Assembly (NCBI GenBank): GCA_019915135.1
Contig: JAHLMK010000010.1
Coordinates: 744,001 to 808,000 of the forward strand
Direction of reading: 5' to 3'
Length of the DNA stretch: 64,000 bases
Source of the DNA: Strobilurus pachycystidiatus
Taxonomy: Eukaryota; Basidiomycota; Agaricomycetes; Agaricales; Physalacriaceae
Below the pieces are notes generated by a model. That model was not told the origin of the DNA. It worked only from the letters and a program-made list of their open reading frames with translations, and did no database searches. Numbering within the stretch: position 1 is the stretch's first letter; the number at the start of each line of letters is the position of its first letter. Positions 17,894-30,270 of this stretch are shown here, one piece after another. A program made the translations under genes and the position numbers.

Positions 17894-20730
17894 ATGGACT
17901 GGGACTCAATGACGCTTGAAGAGCAGCTTCTGGCGAGTTTGTCTCCACCCAGGATTGCCCGTTCTCCTGAAGAGTCTGACGATTCCGACCCTGAGGAATC
18001 GGATCGCATTCTTGAAGAGGGGGGACGTCAGATGAAACGTCTTTGTGAGGGTTGGCGTTGGAGTAAAGAGGAAAGAGAACGGCATACGGCGCATGTTGAA
18101 CAAAGTCCGGAGGCTGAAGAACGAGTCGGTCGAACGGCGGAGAGACAGGCTAACCGCCGTCCGAGAAGAGGTAGCTCATGCAACCGTGGCCAAGGCGGAC
18201 TACCACCTGCTCGTACGGCCATGCGGACGGCTGATGATGGTGATGTGGAGATGACTGGTCCAGAGGGCGCAGACGGGAGAGACACAAACACAGACCGAGA
18301 AGAGGCAAACACAGATGGCGCCGCCAATCCATCCACCACCACCATACCACCCAACCAACGGCGTTCTTCTGGGCCATACCAACGTTTTGCAACCCCGCAC
18401 GCCTCCCCGCTGTCGGATAAACTTTTGCGCTGTCTTGTTCGATTGGCAGGGAAGTGTCTTCACGTCTTGGAGACTACGCACCTCGACAATTGGTGGTCTC
18501 AGGTACTTATTGGGAATCCTGAATCTGGGATCTCTGAGAATACGCGCAATCAGAGTCTCCGGGGAATTCTTGCTCGTCTGGAACAAGCAGAGATTGACGA
18601 AGCCTCTGCCGGTTTTCGCCGCATTCTAGGATCTATTGCTCTGTGTCACAAGTTGGAGTTCTATCCAAAGAAAGACGGGTATATCTTTCATTTCATTTAA
18701 TATCATCCACTTGCTCATTTGTGTTCTAGAAGAACGCTCACGGCAAGGGAGATTTGGGAGAAGGAAGGGCGACCGGGACGGTTCAATCGCCTGACATATT
18801 TTCAGCGCGTCGGAAAGTGTTGGATTATGTGGGCACGAGGTGGGGGTATCTTCTTCATCCTCTTGGCCCTGCGCGCTCGAGAAACTGGAATCCTGGAAGA
18901 CGCCACATACGGGGAAATCCAGACTGCTACGCGTTTCTTTCGTGCTCCCGCTAAAGGTATGGGTATCTACTATGGTCTGTGCCTTTCTGATATGTACCAG
19001 GAGAGGCAACATCAGAGTTGGTGTTGGCGTTCTTCAAGCCAGCAATCAATAACCTTCGCAAAGTTGTTCACGTCAGCTTGGGATCCATTTGGCCCTCGAG
19101 CACTCAACATCAGGGTCTGCCCGTAGACACTCTTTTAACTGATTGGAAAACATCGGATCACTTCTTTGAGCAGATTGGAACGCGGTATGTGTTTGTTCAG
19201 ACCATGTATGGCGCCTTAGTGACCGATCTCTCTAGTACCTTCTTGCCTGGTCAGCGGAATACGGCCATCTGGGATATCTATATACCAGGCGACGATGAAC
19301 TGACAGTGTCTCCCGTTCACCAAATATCCTCCGATGGCTCCAGTAACTCTCTTCTCTCTCACAATCTCCGAGGACTCAGCGGCTACGAGTTCTTCAATAA
19401 CACAGTCGGTCACGGACACGGTAATCAAGACTATTCTACTGAAATAGTCACATCAAAACGCGACGTTGATATAGACTGGATGAACATTCTCATCGCTCTC
19501 TCACACAGTCTCCGAGAGAATGACATCAAGATCGCCACTGATTATAATCCCCAGGATCGCCACAACAGATTCAAGCTCGGTGGTGCTAAGCGGCCGGAAA
19601 TCAAGTCGTTCACACAGGCTATTCGCTTAATGGCATCCTTCGCCGATGAGCCGGAGAGCCTCGACGAGTTTAGAGCTCTGGTATGTGCATTCTTAATCAT
19701 TGTCATTGTGATTCAGACGATCCGGGCCTAGATGAAGAAACAGCTGAGTGGCAGTTATCGGAAGGATCCATGGGATTATGTGATTATGGATCGAAGAAAA
19801 TTAGTCCAAGAGTAAGTCTCACCTTCAGGAAATACACTCAACCATTCACGTATTTGTTCAGTACCGACTTTCTCCATGTGATGGATGGCAATGGACTTCC
19901 TCTGGTGATTGCCCTCCCGCCTCTTCCTCAGCATTTGCGGGACGCTCTTATACCATTGCTCGATGCCTCGTACCCAAAACTTGTCAAGACGTATGGCTCA
20001 GAGGAGGAGACCACAGATCTGAGAGGTATGGCTTCACATTGCTCATACTACAACCGGTTTGCGACAAGGGTATGTAAATTTCTCTGTTTGCTATCTGATC
20101 TAATGAAACATAGGGTCATGAGGCGCCAGTAGAGGGTGACGCGTGGGCACTAGGACGGCCTGGTCAGAAGCGCACTGATCCCTCTCAGTATATCCCGCGT
20201 CTTGCTGCTGAAGGGAAAGATGAACGCACTCAAACATTTGTCGCGGCTATCGAGCCCATAACAGCATGGTTGAGCGAGAAGGTCTGAGCGCCCTTCTTTC
20301 TCTGCTCAGTGGTTCATTGGCTGATCCTCTACAGTTACGCGAGCTACTCCCTAATCACACGTGCACTATCCTCGATGTGCAATACCATACCCTTCCTGCG
20401 TCCGCCACACCGCCACTCTATCCTTTCACCGGCTTGGTCATCAATCTCAACGTGGCTACTCGCGCTCATCGAGATCACAAGGATCATGTCATCTGTCTCT
20501 CGATGACTATCATAGAGGGGAAGGGTGGGGATCTGGTAGTTGTTGAGCCAGGCGTGGTCATCCGGATGCAGACAGGCGATGCGGTTATATTTCGCTCGTG
20601 CGATGTTACTCATCTCAATATGCCATTTGTTGGACGAAGGGCATCTCTGGTCTTCCACAGCGATCAAGACCTCAACTCGTGGGTGAAGGATGCGAATGGA
20701 TGGGATCCCAAGACGTATTTCTCGCCTTGA
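17894..20730 (+). CDS. TET/JBP-like 2-oxoglutarate/Fe(II) dioxygenase
   Basis: The C-terminal region (exon from 20114) has the double-stranded beta-helix marks of the fungal TET/JBP family: H-x-D in TRAHRDHKD (H at 20467, D at 20473), a distal H in VTHLN (20611) and an Arg in GRRASLVFH that would hold 2-oxoglutarate. TET/JBP enzymes oxidise 5-methylcytosine or thymine in DNA in the nucleus. Six exons are supported: 17894-18678, 18730-18956, 19001-19680, 19732-19811, 19862-20069 and 20114-20730, with introns of 44-51 bp. The N-terminal 270 residues are acidic and disordered. The summed length is one base short of in-frame; the break is near 20279 (GAGAAGG to TCTGAGC). With it mended the product is about 865 aa. 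Fungal TET/JBP genes are known to be expanded and linked with DNA transposons. Confidence 0.65.
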
Positions 20731-21040
20731 TTTACAGGTTCTGTAAAATATTAATCTAAATATCCTTTTTGGTATGTTTGTGACCGACCGGCCTGCCGAA
20801 TATAGACTTTATCCGGAGAGTCTGAAAAGGCGAAATGAAACTGTGCTTCAAAGTGAGATGAAAAGTACGCTGAAGTAGTGCGCCAAAAAAGTACAAGAAA
20901 AGTGCGGCGCAAAAGTACGCCGCAAAAGTACAACAAAAAGTGCTACTGAAAGTCGAGTGCTCGTAAAAAGTTCTCTGAAAAGTGAGTCCTTGTCGGTTTG
21001 ATTTATTCCCCATTATATCTCCCATATATACGCTACGTAT
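20731..21040. repeat. Intergenic, with AAAAGT-rich degenerate repeat
   Basis: This is the gap between the dioxygenase stop and the convergent P450 stop. From about 20858 to 20950 short units of AAAAGTAC/AAAAGTGC with GCGCC or GCCGC spacers repeat imperfectly at 10-14 bp. No gene is visible. It may hold polyadenylation signals of both genes. Confidence 0.45.
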
Positions 21041-23253
21041 TCATTTCACGCGCTCTGCCACGCGGACAATCAACGGGCCTTTTGCGAACACGAAATAATC
21101 CTCTAAAGAGTCCAACCAATTACCCGTAGTATCCCCAACGTCCATTTCAAAGTCGAAAAGATGCACCAGAGTGGCTACAACGAGGCGTAGCTCCAGCTGT
21201 GCCAACGGCTTCCCCACACAGTTCATCGGGCCTATCGAGAACGGCAAGAACGCTGTCGCCTCCGTCTTGTATCCAGATGCTTCGAGCCACCGCTCGGGCT
21301 TGTACACTTCGGGGTCTGGGCCGAAGTATCGAGGATCTCGGTGAAGGACGTACAACGGGATGTAGACTCCAGCCCCATCGGGAATGAATCTGCAAGCCAG
21401 GAGTGATGGTGGCAATATTAGCAGTGAAAGCCTGAATAGGAACTTGGGGGACGTGCAATTTCCCAACAAGACGTCCTCCGCTTCCTGATTTCGAGCCGCG
21501 CTGAATGCCGGTAGGCGATGGAGGATAAAGTCGCAGGGCTTCATTGCTGTTTTTCGCGTATACAATGAGCATATGGCACTAAGGTCCCAGAAGACTAAGC
21601 ACATCACCGCGTTGAGAAGGGGCATGCTCGAGAGCAGGGACGTTTCGTCTTGAGGTCGGCGACCGATGAAGTGAAGGTCAATCTCGCAACGTAAGCTAGA
21701 GAAACAGTAAGCGCATATGCTCGTGTATGATTGCAAAGATCAGACCGAGTAAACAAATTCTTGTCTGACATCAAGTGGAAGAAAATGACGCTCAGAGTCG
21801 TTGCCACCGTGTCAGATCCGGCTATGATAGCCAGGAAAGCGTCCCCCGTATATTTACGAAATGTAGTACCTTCTTCCCGCGGAGGACTCAAATGAGGGTT
21901 TCCCTCGTCCAGCTATCAACAGGAGAGCGTTTAATCCAAGAGAAGAATGCTACACTGTCCAATCACTCACAAGATGATAACTGAGATCCTCTCCAGTCGC
22001 TGGTGGACCACGCCGAATGCGAGTCTGCGCCAAGTTTACGACAAAGTTTTCAAGCCAAAGGGCTGCCTCGTTCAGGCGGCCGAACATCAAGGTGGAAAAC
22101 CAAGAGGGGATACTGAGTGCCCAAGGGATGTGTTGGAGACACGCCTGTATTCTATACACAGATGAGTACATGAATCATGAGCGAGCAAAGATGAGATATT
22201 TCCTTGCCTTATGCCACGTTCCATAAGCGCCCACAGTCCTTCAACATCACCGTGCCTCATCATTGAAAAGTCACAGCCGAAGCTGTAGAGCATAATGAGT
22301 AGAATATTACACCAGGATGTTAGGCAACCCACGCCATATCACCCATAAAATCGTAACTACAAGTATTTATTAGGCGAAGGCTCATTTCAGCATAGACAAA
22401 ACTCACGAGAAGTAAGAGATCATCTCCGCTAGATCCATGGTCGACCCGCTCTGCGCTCGCCCGCAAAGCACATCACCAAGTTCGTCCAATCTTTTGATGA
22501 GTGTCGGTTCGTAATTCTTGACCTTTGCCATCGAGAACGCCTTGTTCCAGGGTTTCCGGCGCAGAAGGTGGGCTTCCGTGTCGCGCATACAGATCAATGG
22601 TTCCGGGGGCTGGGCGTTATGCGGGCGGCGTCCGTCCCAGACTGTAAAGAGGTGAGAAGCAGTGACTGGCCAAGAAACAAATCGTACGCGGTCCCTTTGG
22701 CAGTCCATTGTTGCCTAAGACGGATTTCGCTACTTCGGCATCGCACACGGACATGTCGCTGGGCCCTGGTTGGTTGGGAATCTTGGGATGTTGAATCAAA
22801 CTTTGGACATAAGAGAGACTGACCGGTTCTGACGAAGGGGCCATACTTGTGGTGCAGTGCCAAGTACACCTCATGGTTTCTGCCACTAGCCGGTTGAAAA
22901 ACAGCCCAGAAGCTGCTGCATTTGGCCAGGAGCGGGCCGGGGATGCCATGTAGGGGATGAAGCGGTGACAGTCGGTAGGAGATTGTCACACAAAGGAGTG
23001 TCCCATAAGACGCGATGTATGAGCAAAGGATCGTAAGGGGAGACGGTGAAGTCCAAGGAGTGCCAGTGAAGAAGAGGTCAATGAGAAGGGGAGCCACAGC
23101 CGAGATTGCGAGAATATGTGCCCAGTATACATTTCCAAATCTGTGTAAAAGGGCGTAAAGTACCTAGATACGGAGTGTGAGAACGATCATGTATACTCTG
23201 ATGACGACAGGAATACTGACAAGACCAGATGCGACCTGTAAGTGTATTGCCAT
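21041..23253 (-). CDS. Cytochrome P450 monooxygenase
   Basis: A many-exon gene on the minus strand. Exon 1 (ATG at 23253) gives MAIHLQVASGLVSIPVVIR, and the second exon adds a hydrophobic stretch with HILAISAVAPLLIDLFF, a second membrane helix and the PGPLLAK hinge. Then come the I-helix AGSDTVATT, the K-helix E-x-x-R in NEALRLYPP, PERW and the heme-binding FSIGPMNCVGKPLAQLE with its axial Cys. It should sit in the endoplasmic reticulum and oxidise a small molecule; the substrate cannot be inferred. Introns are about 50-60 bp and at least seven in number. I saw no clear break, but not every junction was resolved. The clan resembles other Agaricomycete P450s with a long multi-helix N-terminus. 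Confidence 0.85.
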
Positions 23254-23971
23254 TCTTTGCTTTAATCAACGGACGTCAATGGCGGGAGGACACATCGAGA
23301 CCTGATTGGCCTAAGCTTCTTATACAGTGATTAGTGAAGTGCGGCGTCACTCGGAGAAGAGTCTGAAGGTCACCCGCCGCAAGAGAACTATAGATGTTTC
23401 AAGTATTGAACTAAGTTAGCTATACTGACATAGCACAGCCGAGGGATCATACTATGTAGCCGAACGTCGACAACGAGGCTGCAATCTTAGTCTAAGGCAC
23501 GAACTTTCACTAGGGTAAGCGAAACCCTGACAACTTGTTATAATGGAGGATCTACGTACAGTACGTGTGCAAATGAGAGAGCGAGTTGGCCGCCCGAGCC
23601 CACAGTCAGTTGCCCGATGGCCGGATAACGTACGACTGCTGCGCAATCTTGGGCGATATGGAGATGTGACTGGGCGGTGAAGTGAAGCAATTGATGATCG
23701 GCGTTGGCGGAGCGCTTCTCGAGTACGCACGCGGCGATCACGCCGAGTGTCAGTAGCTCATAGCACTAGTGGGCCTCGAAGTTGTTTGGTCGGTGTGCTC
23801 GGATGCGAGCCTGTCCAGTATTGGGGTCAATTCTTGTTTCCCTCCCTCCGCTTTTTTCTATCAATCTTTCCTTTCATCCGTTCACCCTTTGCCCGGGTAA
23901 CTGAGCGAACTACTTCAGCTTCAATGATCGCTGTTGAGTTTCATTACACTCACAACGTCCCAACTTGACAT
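23254..23971. other. Intergenic, divergent promoter region
   Basis: This region separates the divergently read P450 and F-box genes. I see no gene in it; short open frames have no recognisable content. A pyrimidine-rich tract at about 23835-23890 lies 80-140 bp ahead of the F-box start and is typical of fungal promoters. Confidence 0.4.
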
Positions 23972-25116
23972 ATGCTTGAAACTTCCTCCCAAACTCCTTC
24001 CCATGAGAGAGCCGCCGCCGCCATGTCACCTCAGATACCCGACATTCCCGAAGACATATTTCGCCACATCGTGGAGGTGGGTAACGACCTCGCGATGGTC
24101 TGCACTCTGTCGCGGGTCTCGAAAGCTTTTCGCAGCTTGTAAGATAGTGACACGTTCTGGGCAGCACTGGTGTTAACATTGTTCGAAGCGTAGAGCCATA
24201 CATGTACCGCGACATCGTGATCGACCGCCCGAAACAATCCCTGGATCTTGAGCACACTATCAGAGCTTGTCTTCCCCGTGATCCCACCTTTTTCCAACGA
24301 TACGTCAGAACGCTCGTTCTGCAGATTGCGGTTGTTCACGACATCTACCAGTACAATGACACAGTGAAAGAGGCTATTCTGTTCATTGTGACGCACTGCA
24401 ACGGCGCTCGGTGTCTCAACTACGGACCAATCTATCATCCCAGGATCGACGAATGTCTCCGTGACATATCGAGGAACGATAACTTGCGTTACCTCCATCT
24501 GAGGTCCTTCTGGGATGTCCTGGAGCACCGGGGTATCCAGGCTTTGCCCCAGAAAATCACCCACCTTCACGTCAATTACGCCTTCAACTCCCATCTGACA
24601 TGGCGTGCCGTACTGGAATGGTGCCCACTGCTCGAGACCCTTGTCCTCGAGCTATATGACACCGACGCGCGCCCTGCCGATGCCGTGTCGAAGGACGTCG
24701 GCCAGATCTTGGAGCAGAATCCGTCCCTTAGGCGACTAGCGTTACTGGTTCACTCGCGCCATACCCGACCGAAGGAATCCGAGGGTTGGGTGCGATACTT
24801 CCTGGACGGGTCTGAGCGAGAGCCACGCGTTGTCGTGCTTATGCTTCAGCACGAGTGTGCCGGGCCTTCGTCGTTGGAAGGCACCTCCGGAATCACAGTG
24901 ACTCGGCACTACCAATATCGTGGATATTCTGACTCGTATCCGCTAGGAAGCATATACTGGAGTATGGGTTACTCTAACCCCACAATGACTCTCCTTGGAG
25001 GCCACAGAGAGACTATCTGGCAGGCAATAGAGAGAGTGGGTAGGGAGAAGGACGCGTCAGATGCTTCCCATCTCCCTCCAAACGAAGCACGATACAGTGA
25101 TGTGTGCAAGACATAG
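23972..25116 (+). CDS. F-box protein, 364 aa
   Basis: Exon 1 (23972-24138) encodes the F-box-like start: IPDIPEDIFRHIVEVGNDLAMVCTLSRVSKAFRS. The intron is 24139-24188 (GTAAGA...TTCGAAG, with a TTAAC branch site) and exon 2 (24189-25116) continues VEPYMYRDIVI, the usual sequence after fungal F-boxes. The rest has weak leucine-rich spacing (LRYLHLRSFWDVL, ITHLHVNYAF, LETLVLELYD). F-box proteins bring targets to SCF ubiquitin ligases via Skp1. Of the possible in-frame starts (23972 and 24023) the upstream one was chosen; the F-box begins after both. Confidence 0.7.
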
Positions 25117-26121
25117 TCGTCGAGTAGACTGGTCTGTCAGCTGGTCCAAACGCCGGCAGGTCCAATTTGTAGATGTAGACAGCGGTCATCTAATTCATCT
25201 CCTCGTACATGAGCTTGTAGAAGCTATGAGACAATCAAGTGATGACAGAAAGTGGCGGGTAATACGAACAAAGACATGGCGCGAAAGTCCCGTAGCCTTT
25301 GACGCATATATCGTGTTCGTGCGAAGCCTCGGGTCGTCGCAAATCGTGGAGAAAGCAGCACCGTCCGTAGCCGACCTCAAGTTCGAAGGCAAATTTGCCA
25401 CTCTGGCGCTCGAGAGCGTAGACGCGATTGATGGTTTTCTCTCAGATTCCGGGTGGTACTTACTCCAGAACAAGATGAAAGCGGGTGAGCCTTGGTGGGG
25501 TGTTGTACAAAATCGAACAGCTCGAGTGATGGGGAAAGGACAAGGAGCAAATCGCGGCCCGACTTCCGAGCGCTGTCTTGGGCTTCTGCCTTTGTGTCCC
25601 CTCGCTGACACTGCGCTGATATGCGTTCCGCTTGCGAGCAGCACAATCTCGCACAAATATACTGCCAAGTCTATTCACATCTCCCCTCGGCCTTTGATGC
25701 TATGGTAGAGGTGTATGAATCCACTCAGCCGCGACTATGGTATGGGAGGACGCGTTTGAGGACCGTGACAGCTGGGTTAGTCTTTCACACCAACTTTCCC
25801 TATTTCTTGGGAAAACACCCCCGACACCACTTGGCTTGATGGCTTCCTTATGTAGTGAACGTTATTTCGAACGCGAACATCATGTATTTCGAAAATTTCT
25901 GATTTTTCTCCTTTGCCGACCCCGAGTATGAATGAACGAAGCAACCTGAAAGCAACGTTGGCCGGACTCTTTTCAGTTCTTTGACTCCCATTTCCACTTG
26001 GATCCCTAGTGCAGATAGTGCGCAGTCTTCTTTCTCGGTATGGTCCACCCTCATCTTTGACGCTCAGACTTGACACCAACCTGTAGCAAATCAACGCGTC
26101 CGAGACTACACGAAGGCGACC
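25117..26121. other. Intergenic; an open frame of doubtful value
   Basis: A plus-strand frame of 215 codons (25061-25708) overlaps the end of the preceding F-box gene, and a minus-strand frame of 157 codons lies opposite. Neither resembles a known family or shows splice structure. The region 25709-26121 carries nothing I can support except the promoter of the next gene. Confidence 0.3.
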
Positions 26122-27399
26122 ATGCCTGCTCAACAACTCCCCCAAGAGTTGATTGATGCCATCATCGACGAAATCGATTTCCAAGCATTGAGGAGTCTTG
26201 CTGCTTGTTGCCTGGTCTCATCCTCTTTCCTGCCCAACAGTCGCGCTCGTTTATGGAGCGCGCTGGAATTCTTCCCAAGCCCCTATCATGCCGACACATA
26301 CTACACCGCGCTCGCTTCGAATGATATCCTACCACCTCTCGTCCGAATGGTCGTCATATCATGCGAAGAGGATCTTACGACGGACTCGCTGTCCCTTTTG
26401 AAGAATGTGACCCACGTTGAACTGAACGGAGACCTCGAATTTCTCCCACTACAAGTCCTCGAGCTGATGGAAGAGACTTGGAAACTCTCTGCCATCACCT
26501 TCAAGCAGACAAAGTTCTTCGACCTCTCAGAGCTTCTTGCCTTCCTTCCTGGTTTTCCGGACCTGAAGGAGCTCAGATTCATCAGGTGCGAAGGGCCATA
26601 TACTGGTCTGGACGAACTTGAGGATATAGAGGCCTTCATGGGCCCTCTACCGCAGCCAGAAGCGCTGTATATGGACCTCACCCCCATTGGTGCGAGCATT
26701 GTTCAAGTTGTATTGGAGAAAGCGTGCTTGTTCTCGGTGGAGAAGGTCAAAAAGCTCGAGCTGGCGTTCAACACGGATGAAGGAGATACCGAGTTTCCGA
26801 CATCTGAGACGATGCGCAATCTTCTGAAGGCGATACCTTCTTCCCTCAAGGAGCTATCCTTCCATGAGGATGAATCACGTATGTCTACTAGCTATCTTTT
26901 TGTTGTAGGGGTATTAACATTCCTCTGCTCAGTGTTCTCGTTTGAAGACAGTACGACCCCGGCACCCATATCGCTATCAAATGTACGCCGTCTGTCCTTC
27001 GACGTGGTTTTTGGCGATCACGATTCCTCGAAGACTCTCGAGTGGTGGACCAGAAACATTCAGACCGCACATGAAAAGGGCAAATGGGGCGTCCAGGAGC
27101 TTTATATTCAGGTCATACACACCAGGGGATGCGGCGGTAGCCTTCTTTCCGATGAGGTGAAAGACCATCTTTCACCCAACTTGGATGCGTGGAGTGCATT
27201 AGATGTGGTTCTGGCAAAGCTTGATTTGAAGAAGTTGTGGATATCGGTGCGGTATAAGTGGAATGCGCCGTGTTATCGGAAGGCTTGCGCCTTCCAGGCG
27301 TCTCTTCGCGAGGTCTTGCCCTTGACTGGAAGCACCCCGATGTGCTCCTTCGGTGAAATTTGCACAACAGACCATGTACGATTTTTTTCTGATATATAG
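26122..27399 (+). CDS. F-box/LRR-like protein, 407 aa after splicing
   Basis: It starts MPAQQLPQELIDAIIDEIDF...SLAACCLVSSSFLPNSRARLW, a typical Agaricomycete F-box. A 54-bp intron at 26879-26932 (GTATGT...CTCAG, with GTATTAAC branch site) is in frame and free of stops, so unspliced translation would add 18 hydrophobic residues. The body shows leucine-rich spacing (VTHVELNGDLEFLPL, LKELRFIRC, VKKLELAFN, VRRLSFDVVF, LKKLWISV), suited to substrate binding in an SCF ubiquitin ligase. The last 20 codons are less typical, so another 3' exon is possible. Confidence 0.75.
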   Translation: MPAQQLPQELIDAIIDEIDFQALRSLAACCLVSSSFLPNSRARLWSALEFFPSPYHADTYYTALASNDILPPLVRMVVISCEEDLTTDSLSLLKNVTHVELNGDLEFLPLQVLELMEETWKLSAITFKQTKFFDLSELLAFLPGFPDLKELRFIRCEGPYTGLDELEDIEAFMGPLPQPEALYMDLTPIGASIVQVVLEKACLFSVEKVKKLELAFNTDEGDTEFPTSETMRNLLKAIPSSLKELSFHEDESRMSTSYLFVVGVLTFLCSVFSFEDSTTPAPISLSNVRRLSFDVVFGDHDSSKTLEWWTRNIQTAHEKGKWGVQELYIQVIHTRGCGGSLLSDEVKDHLSPNLDAWSALDVVLAKLDLKKLWISVRYKWNAPCYRKACAFQASLREVLPLTGSTPMCSFGEICTTDHVRFFSDI

Positions 27400-27450
27400 A
27401 CATCCTGAACCCTGTTTGTACATCGTCTTGTTCCCCTACGTATCCTTGCT

Positions 27451-29423
27451 TCAATTCACGATACCAACACCAGAATTGGCTTGGACGTAGGCGCCAACAG
27501 CACTGGCAGCCATGATCGATACACCCTTCGAGATTGACTGAAGAAATAGTGTCAAGACGGCTCGCAAAGCAAGTTGTGTCAGGCTTACATCTGTGAATCC
27601 GTTGAGGGTATTAGTGGCCGCTCCGGAGACTGAGCCGGATGACAATCTGGTGGACACGGTTAGAATAGAAGAACCGACGACATATAGCTCGGGGTACGAA
27701 CAGGGTGTTGGTGACGCAGCTTCGTCCAAGTGTTGACGAGCACGCGGAGGCTTCAGTCGAGGTCTGCGGGAAGTAGAACTCGCCAGAGTCCGACAGGACG
27801 GGCGTGGTCACCTTAGGATGTAGTCAGCCACGAAAGCGTCCGATTGTTTGAGTGACAGAATGGCATACGGTGTTGAAATAGTTCCCTTCGACCAGAACCT
27901 TTGATCCCGTGCCGGGGTCGATGGAATGACCTGAGACAGATACTACACGTATCATGGTAAATTGGTTGTGAAAGAATGTTCTCTTGTAAGTGCATACCGA
28001 AGTACTGTTAAATATCAGGAAGACTATTCTGTGAATATGATCAAGACAACTCACGTTGTTGTAGATGTGGATGTTCTGGTAGTAGCCGCTCGTTCCCTAA
28101 CAGAAAGCGTTAATCGAACCTTCTTTGGAGCCCAATGTACAGAACGCACTCCGAGCTACACCGTAGTTAGATAACACTCGATGAATTGAACTATTCCACA
28201 CACCTTGGGACCACGACCGGAGTTCATGTACATGCTAGAGACGCACAAGTCAGTGAGTGTTCCAGAACAAGAGACATCAACGACAGACTAGTTCAAGGCA
28301 AATGTGATCACGTCGCCGGAGCCGGTGAAGAACGCGGTCCAGTAGTGCTGACCATTACATGTAGCAGAATATGTTCCTTGGCCCTAGAAGAAATTCAACG
28401 ATACATCTAATGGTGATGTTTGGGAGACAAACGTTGAAGACGTTGTTTGAGAAGGTGGTCTTAGTCACGCCGCCGTATCCCTGTTAGAGTCTTCAGTAAA
28501 CGCGAGCCGAAGTGGGCATGAGTTACTCACAGTGACGACCATCTGTCTGCCGATGTGCTGGAACTACAAACAAGGCGTGAACAGATGACATGACAATCAC
28601 AAGAGCTGTCGTACGTAGTTATGGTCCACCTGAAGAACCGAATGAGTGGTTTGATGGTAAGACCCGAAAGAACACGCACCCAGATATAACTTCCTCCGTC
28701 AATCTGAAGAGCATCACCGCCCTGACGAGAATATTAGACATACCCGGTCGAGCAAAGATAGAGTTCGTACCCAGACGTATTGTGCGTTGATGTCAGCTAC
28801 ACAATGTTTGAGAAAACCAGGCGGAAACTAAGTTCCTGAAGCTTACTGATTTGCAAGTTCTGGATGATGATGTTGCTGGCGCCAGTAATCTTCAAGCCCT
28901 TGCCCTTACTGCACGTGTATGAGTAACCATCGTTCATGGACGCGGGAAGGCATGCACTTACATTCCGGCATTGCTGCCCTTGCCGAGGAGCGTCTTGTTG
29001 CTCGCAACCTTGAGCGGCGTCAGGCCAGCGGTGTAGTACGTCGCAGTCGTCTTCGCAGCACTGGGTTCGTAGGTCGAGCACCCTATATATTTGGTCAGTC
29101 AGAAAGACAAGACCCTACTTCGGATTGGGCTCACAGTTGTTCGAGTCGATTGCTAGCTGTGGGTTGGGCGAGCAAGTCCAAGGCTTGCAGACCGTGCCGG
29201 TCGTGGTTCCCTCAGAGGAAGTATAGTCGAAGACCGACGTAAGAACAATAGTACGTGCGGTACTATCGCTGAGCCAGGTGGTAAGCTGAGCAAGCGAAGT
29301 GGGTGTCGCAGCGGTCGCGCTTCCACCGCCAGTTGTCCCGGTCGCCTGACCGAAAGGCGTCCCCACAGCAAGTGAGAGCGGAACGAGGATCACAGAGATG
29401 TAAACAAAAGAGAAGAGAAGCAT
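27451..29423 (-). CDS. Secreted pectin lyase (PL1)
   Basis: The minus-strand start MLLFSFVYISVILVPLSLAV is a signal peptide, followed by GTPFGQATGTTGGGSA, the usual mature start of fungal pectin lyases. Further exons give the parallel beta-helix: KGKGLKITGASNIIIQNLQI, QYVWGGDALQIDGGSYIW, IGRQMVV, HYWTAFFTGSGDVITF, SMYMNSGRGPK and GSKVLVEGNYFNTV. The enzyme cuts methyl-esterified pectin by beta-elimination outside the cell. At least ten small exons with 45-60 bp introns are implied. Near 27690 the frame seems to need one base less after CVTNTL, so the last exon border is uncertain. The C-terminus ends ...VQANSGVGIVN. Confidence 0.8.
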
Positions 29424-30270
29424 TGTCGGCCTGTAGAATCATCTGAGAGGCAAAAACCTCCATGTTTATAGTTGCTAGAGGTCGCTAGTCGGATCTACTA
29501 GACGGAAAAATAGAGTGGTGCCAAGCTCTTGGTATCGCTAGTGCTTCAGGAACTGAAGTCATGTGTGCGCGTGGTCGTAATTGCAGCGGCATGTATATAA
29601 TATACCTTTTGGATTCTTAATATCGAGTACCTTGAGATATGCATGGGCCCAGGAAGTTCGATCTGGTCGCATGGGGGCGACAAGCCGCGTTTGACGCGAG
29701 CTAGAGCAGTCAAGAAGAGAGTGTTAACTGTGGCTCAAGCGCGACGTTCGTCCGCTACGAAGCTTGATGATGGTTCACCTGAGTCAGGGAATCAATGACG
29801 GCGGACGCCGTTGCCGGCCCGGGCCATCCCGCTCGCCACGAGCGAGGGCCGGGAGGCAGCGTTCCTCGATTAACTACCACCATGAGCGATCACGCGAACC
29901 TCTTTGTTGAACCTCTCTCGACTGCATGCCTACCGCGACCTGAAGAAAACGAGTAGCCAAGACTTTGCGCCCTCAGCTGGTTCACCTTCCCGGGCCGTCA
30001 GGTCGATATCTTACTTTGAAGTTTGACGTAAAGTTATGGCGGACACGCAGTTTTCGCAAACGCGACAATGACTCTGAGTGCAAGTCTCCCAATAAGTATT
30101 GATACTTACTCTGGAACTCGTGTGAGTCGCATGTGTACTTTCTCCGTACTTCTCGCAACCAAACTGATCGAAGCGTTTGTTTTCAGACTCTCACCATTAT
30201 ATTACAGTCAGTCAGTCGGACCCAGTCCGAATCCTGTCCTCTGCAATCTCCACTCTAACCTGTCGGCTAG
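29424..30270. other. Intergenic, divergent promoter region with GC-rich hairpin
   Basis: No gene is visible between the divergent pectin lyase and F-box genes. A GC-rich block at 29810-29860 contains the hairpin CGCTCG-CCA-CGAGCG (29830-29844) flanked by GGCC-rich arms. A TATATAATATACC block is near 29594. Confidence 0.45.

Noticed and set aside
25061..25708. A plus-strand frame of 215 codons after the F-box gene.
   Set aside because: It overlaps the preceding gene, has no recognisable domain, and a similar-size frame lies on the other strand.
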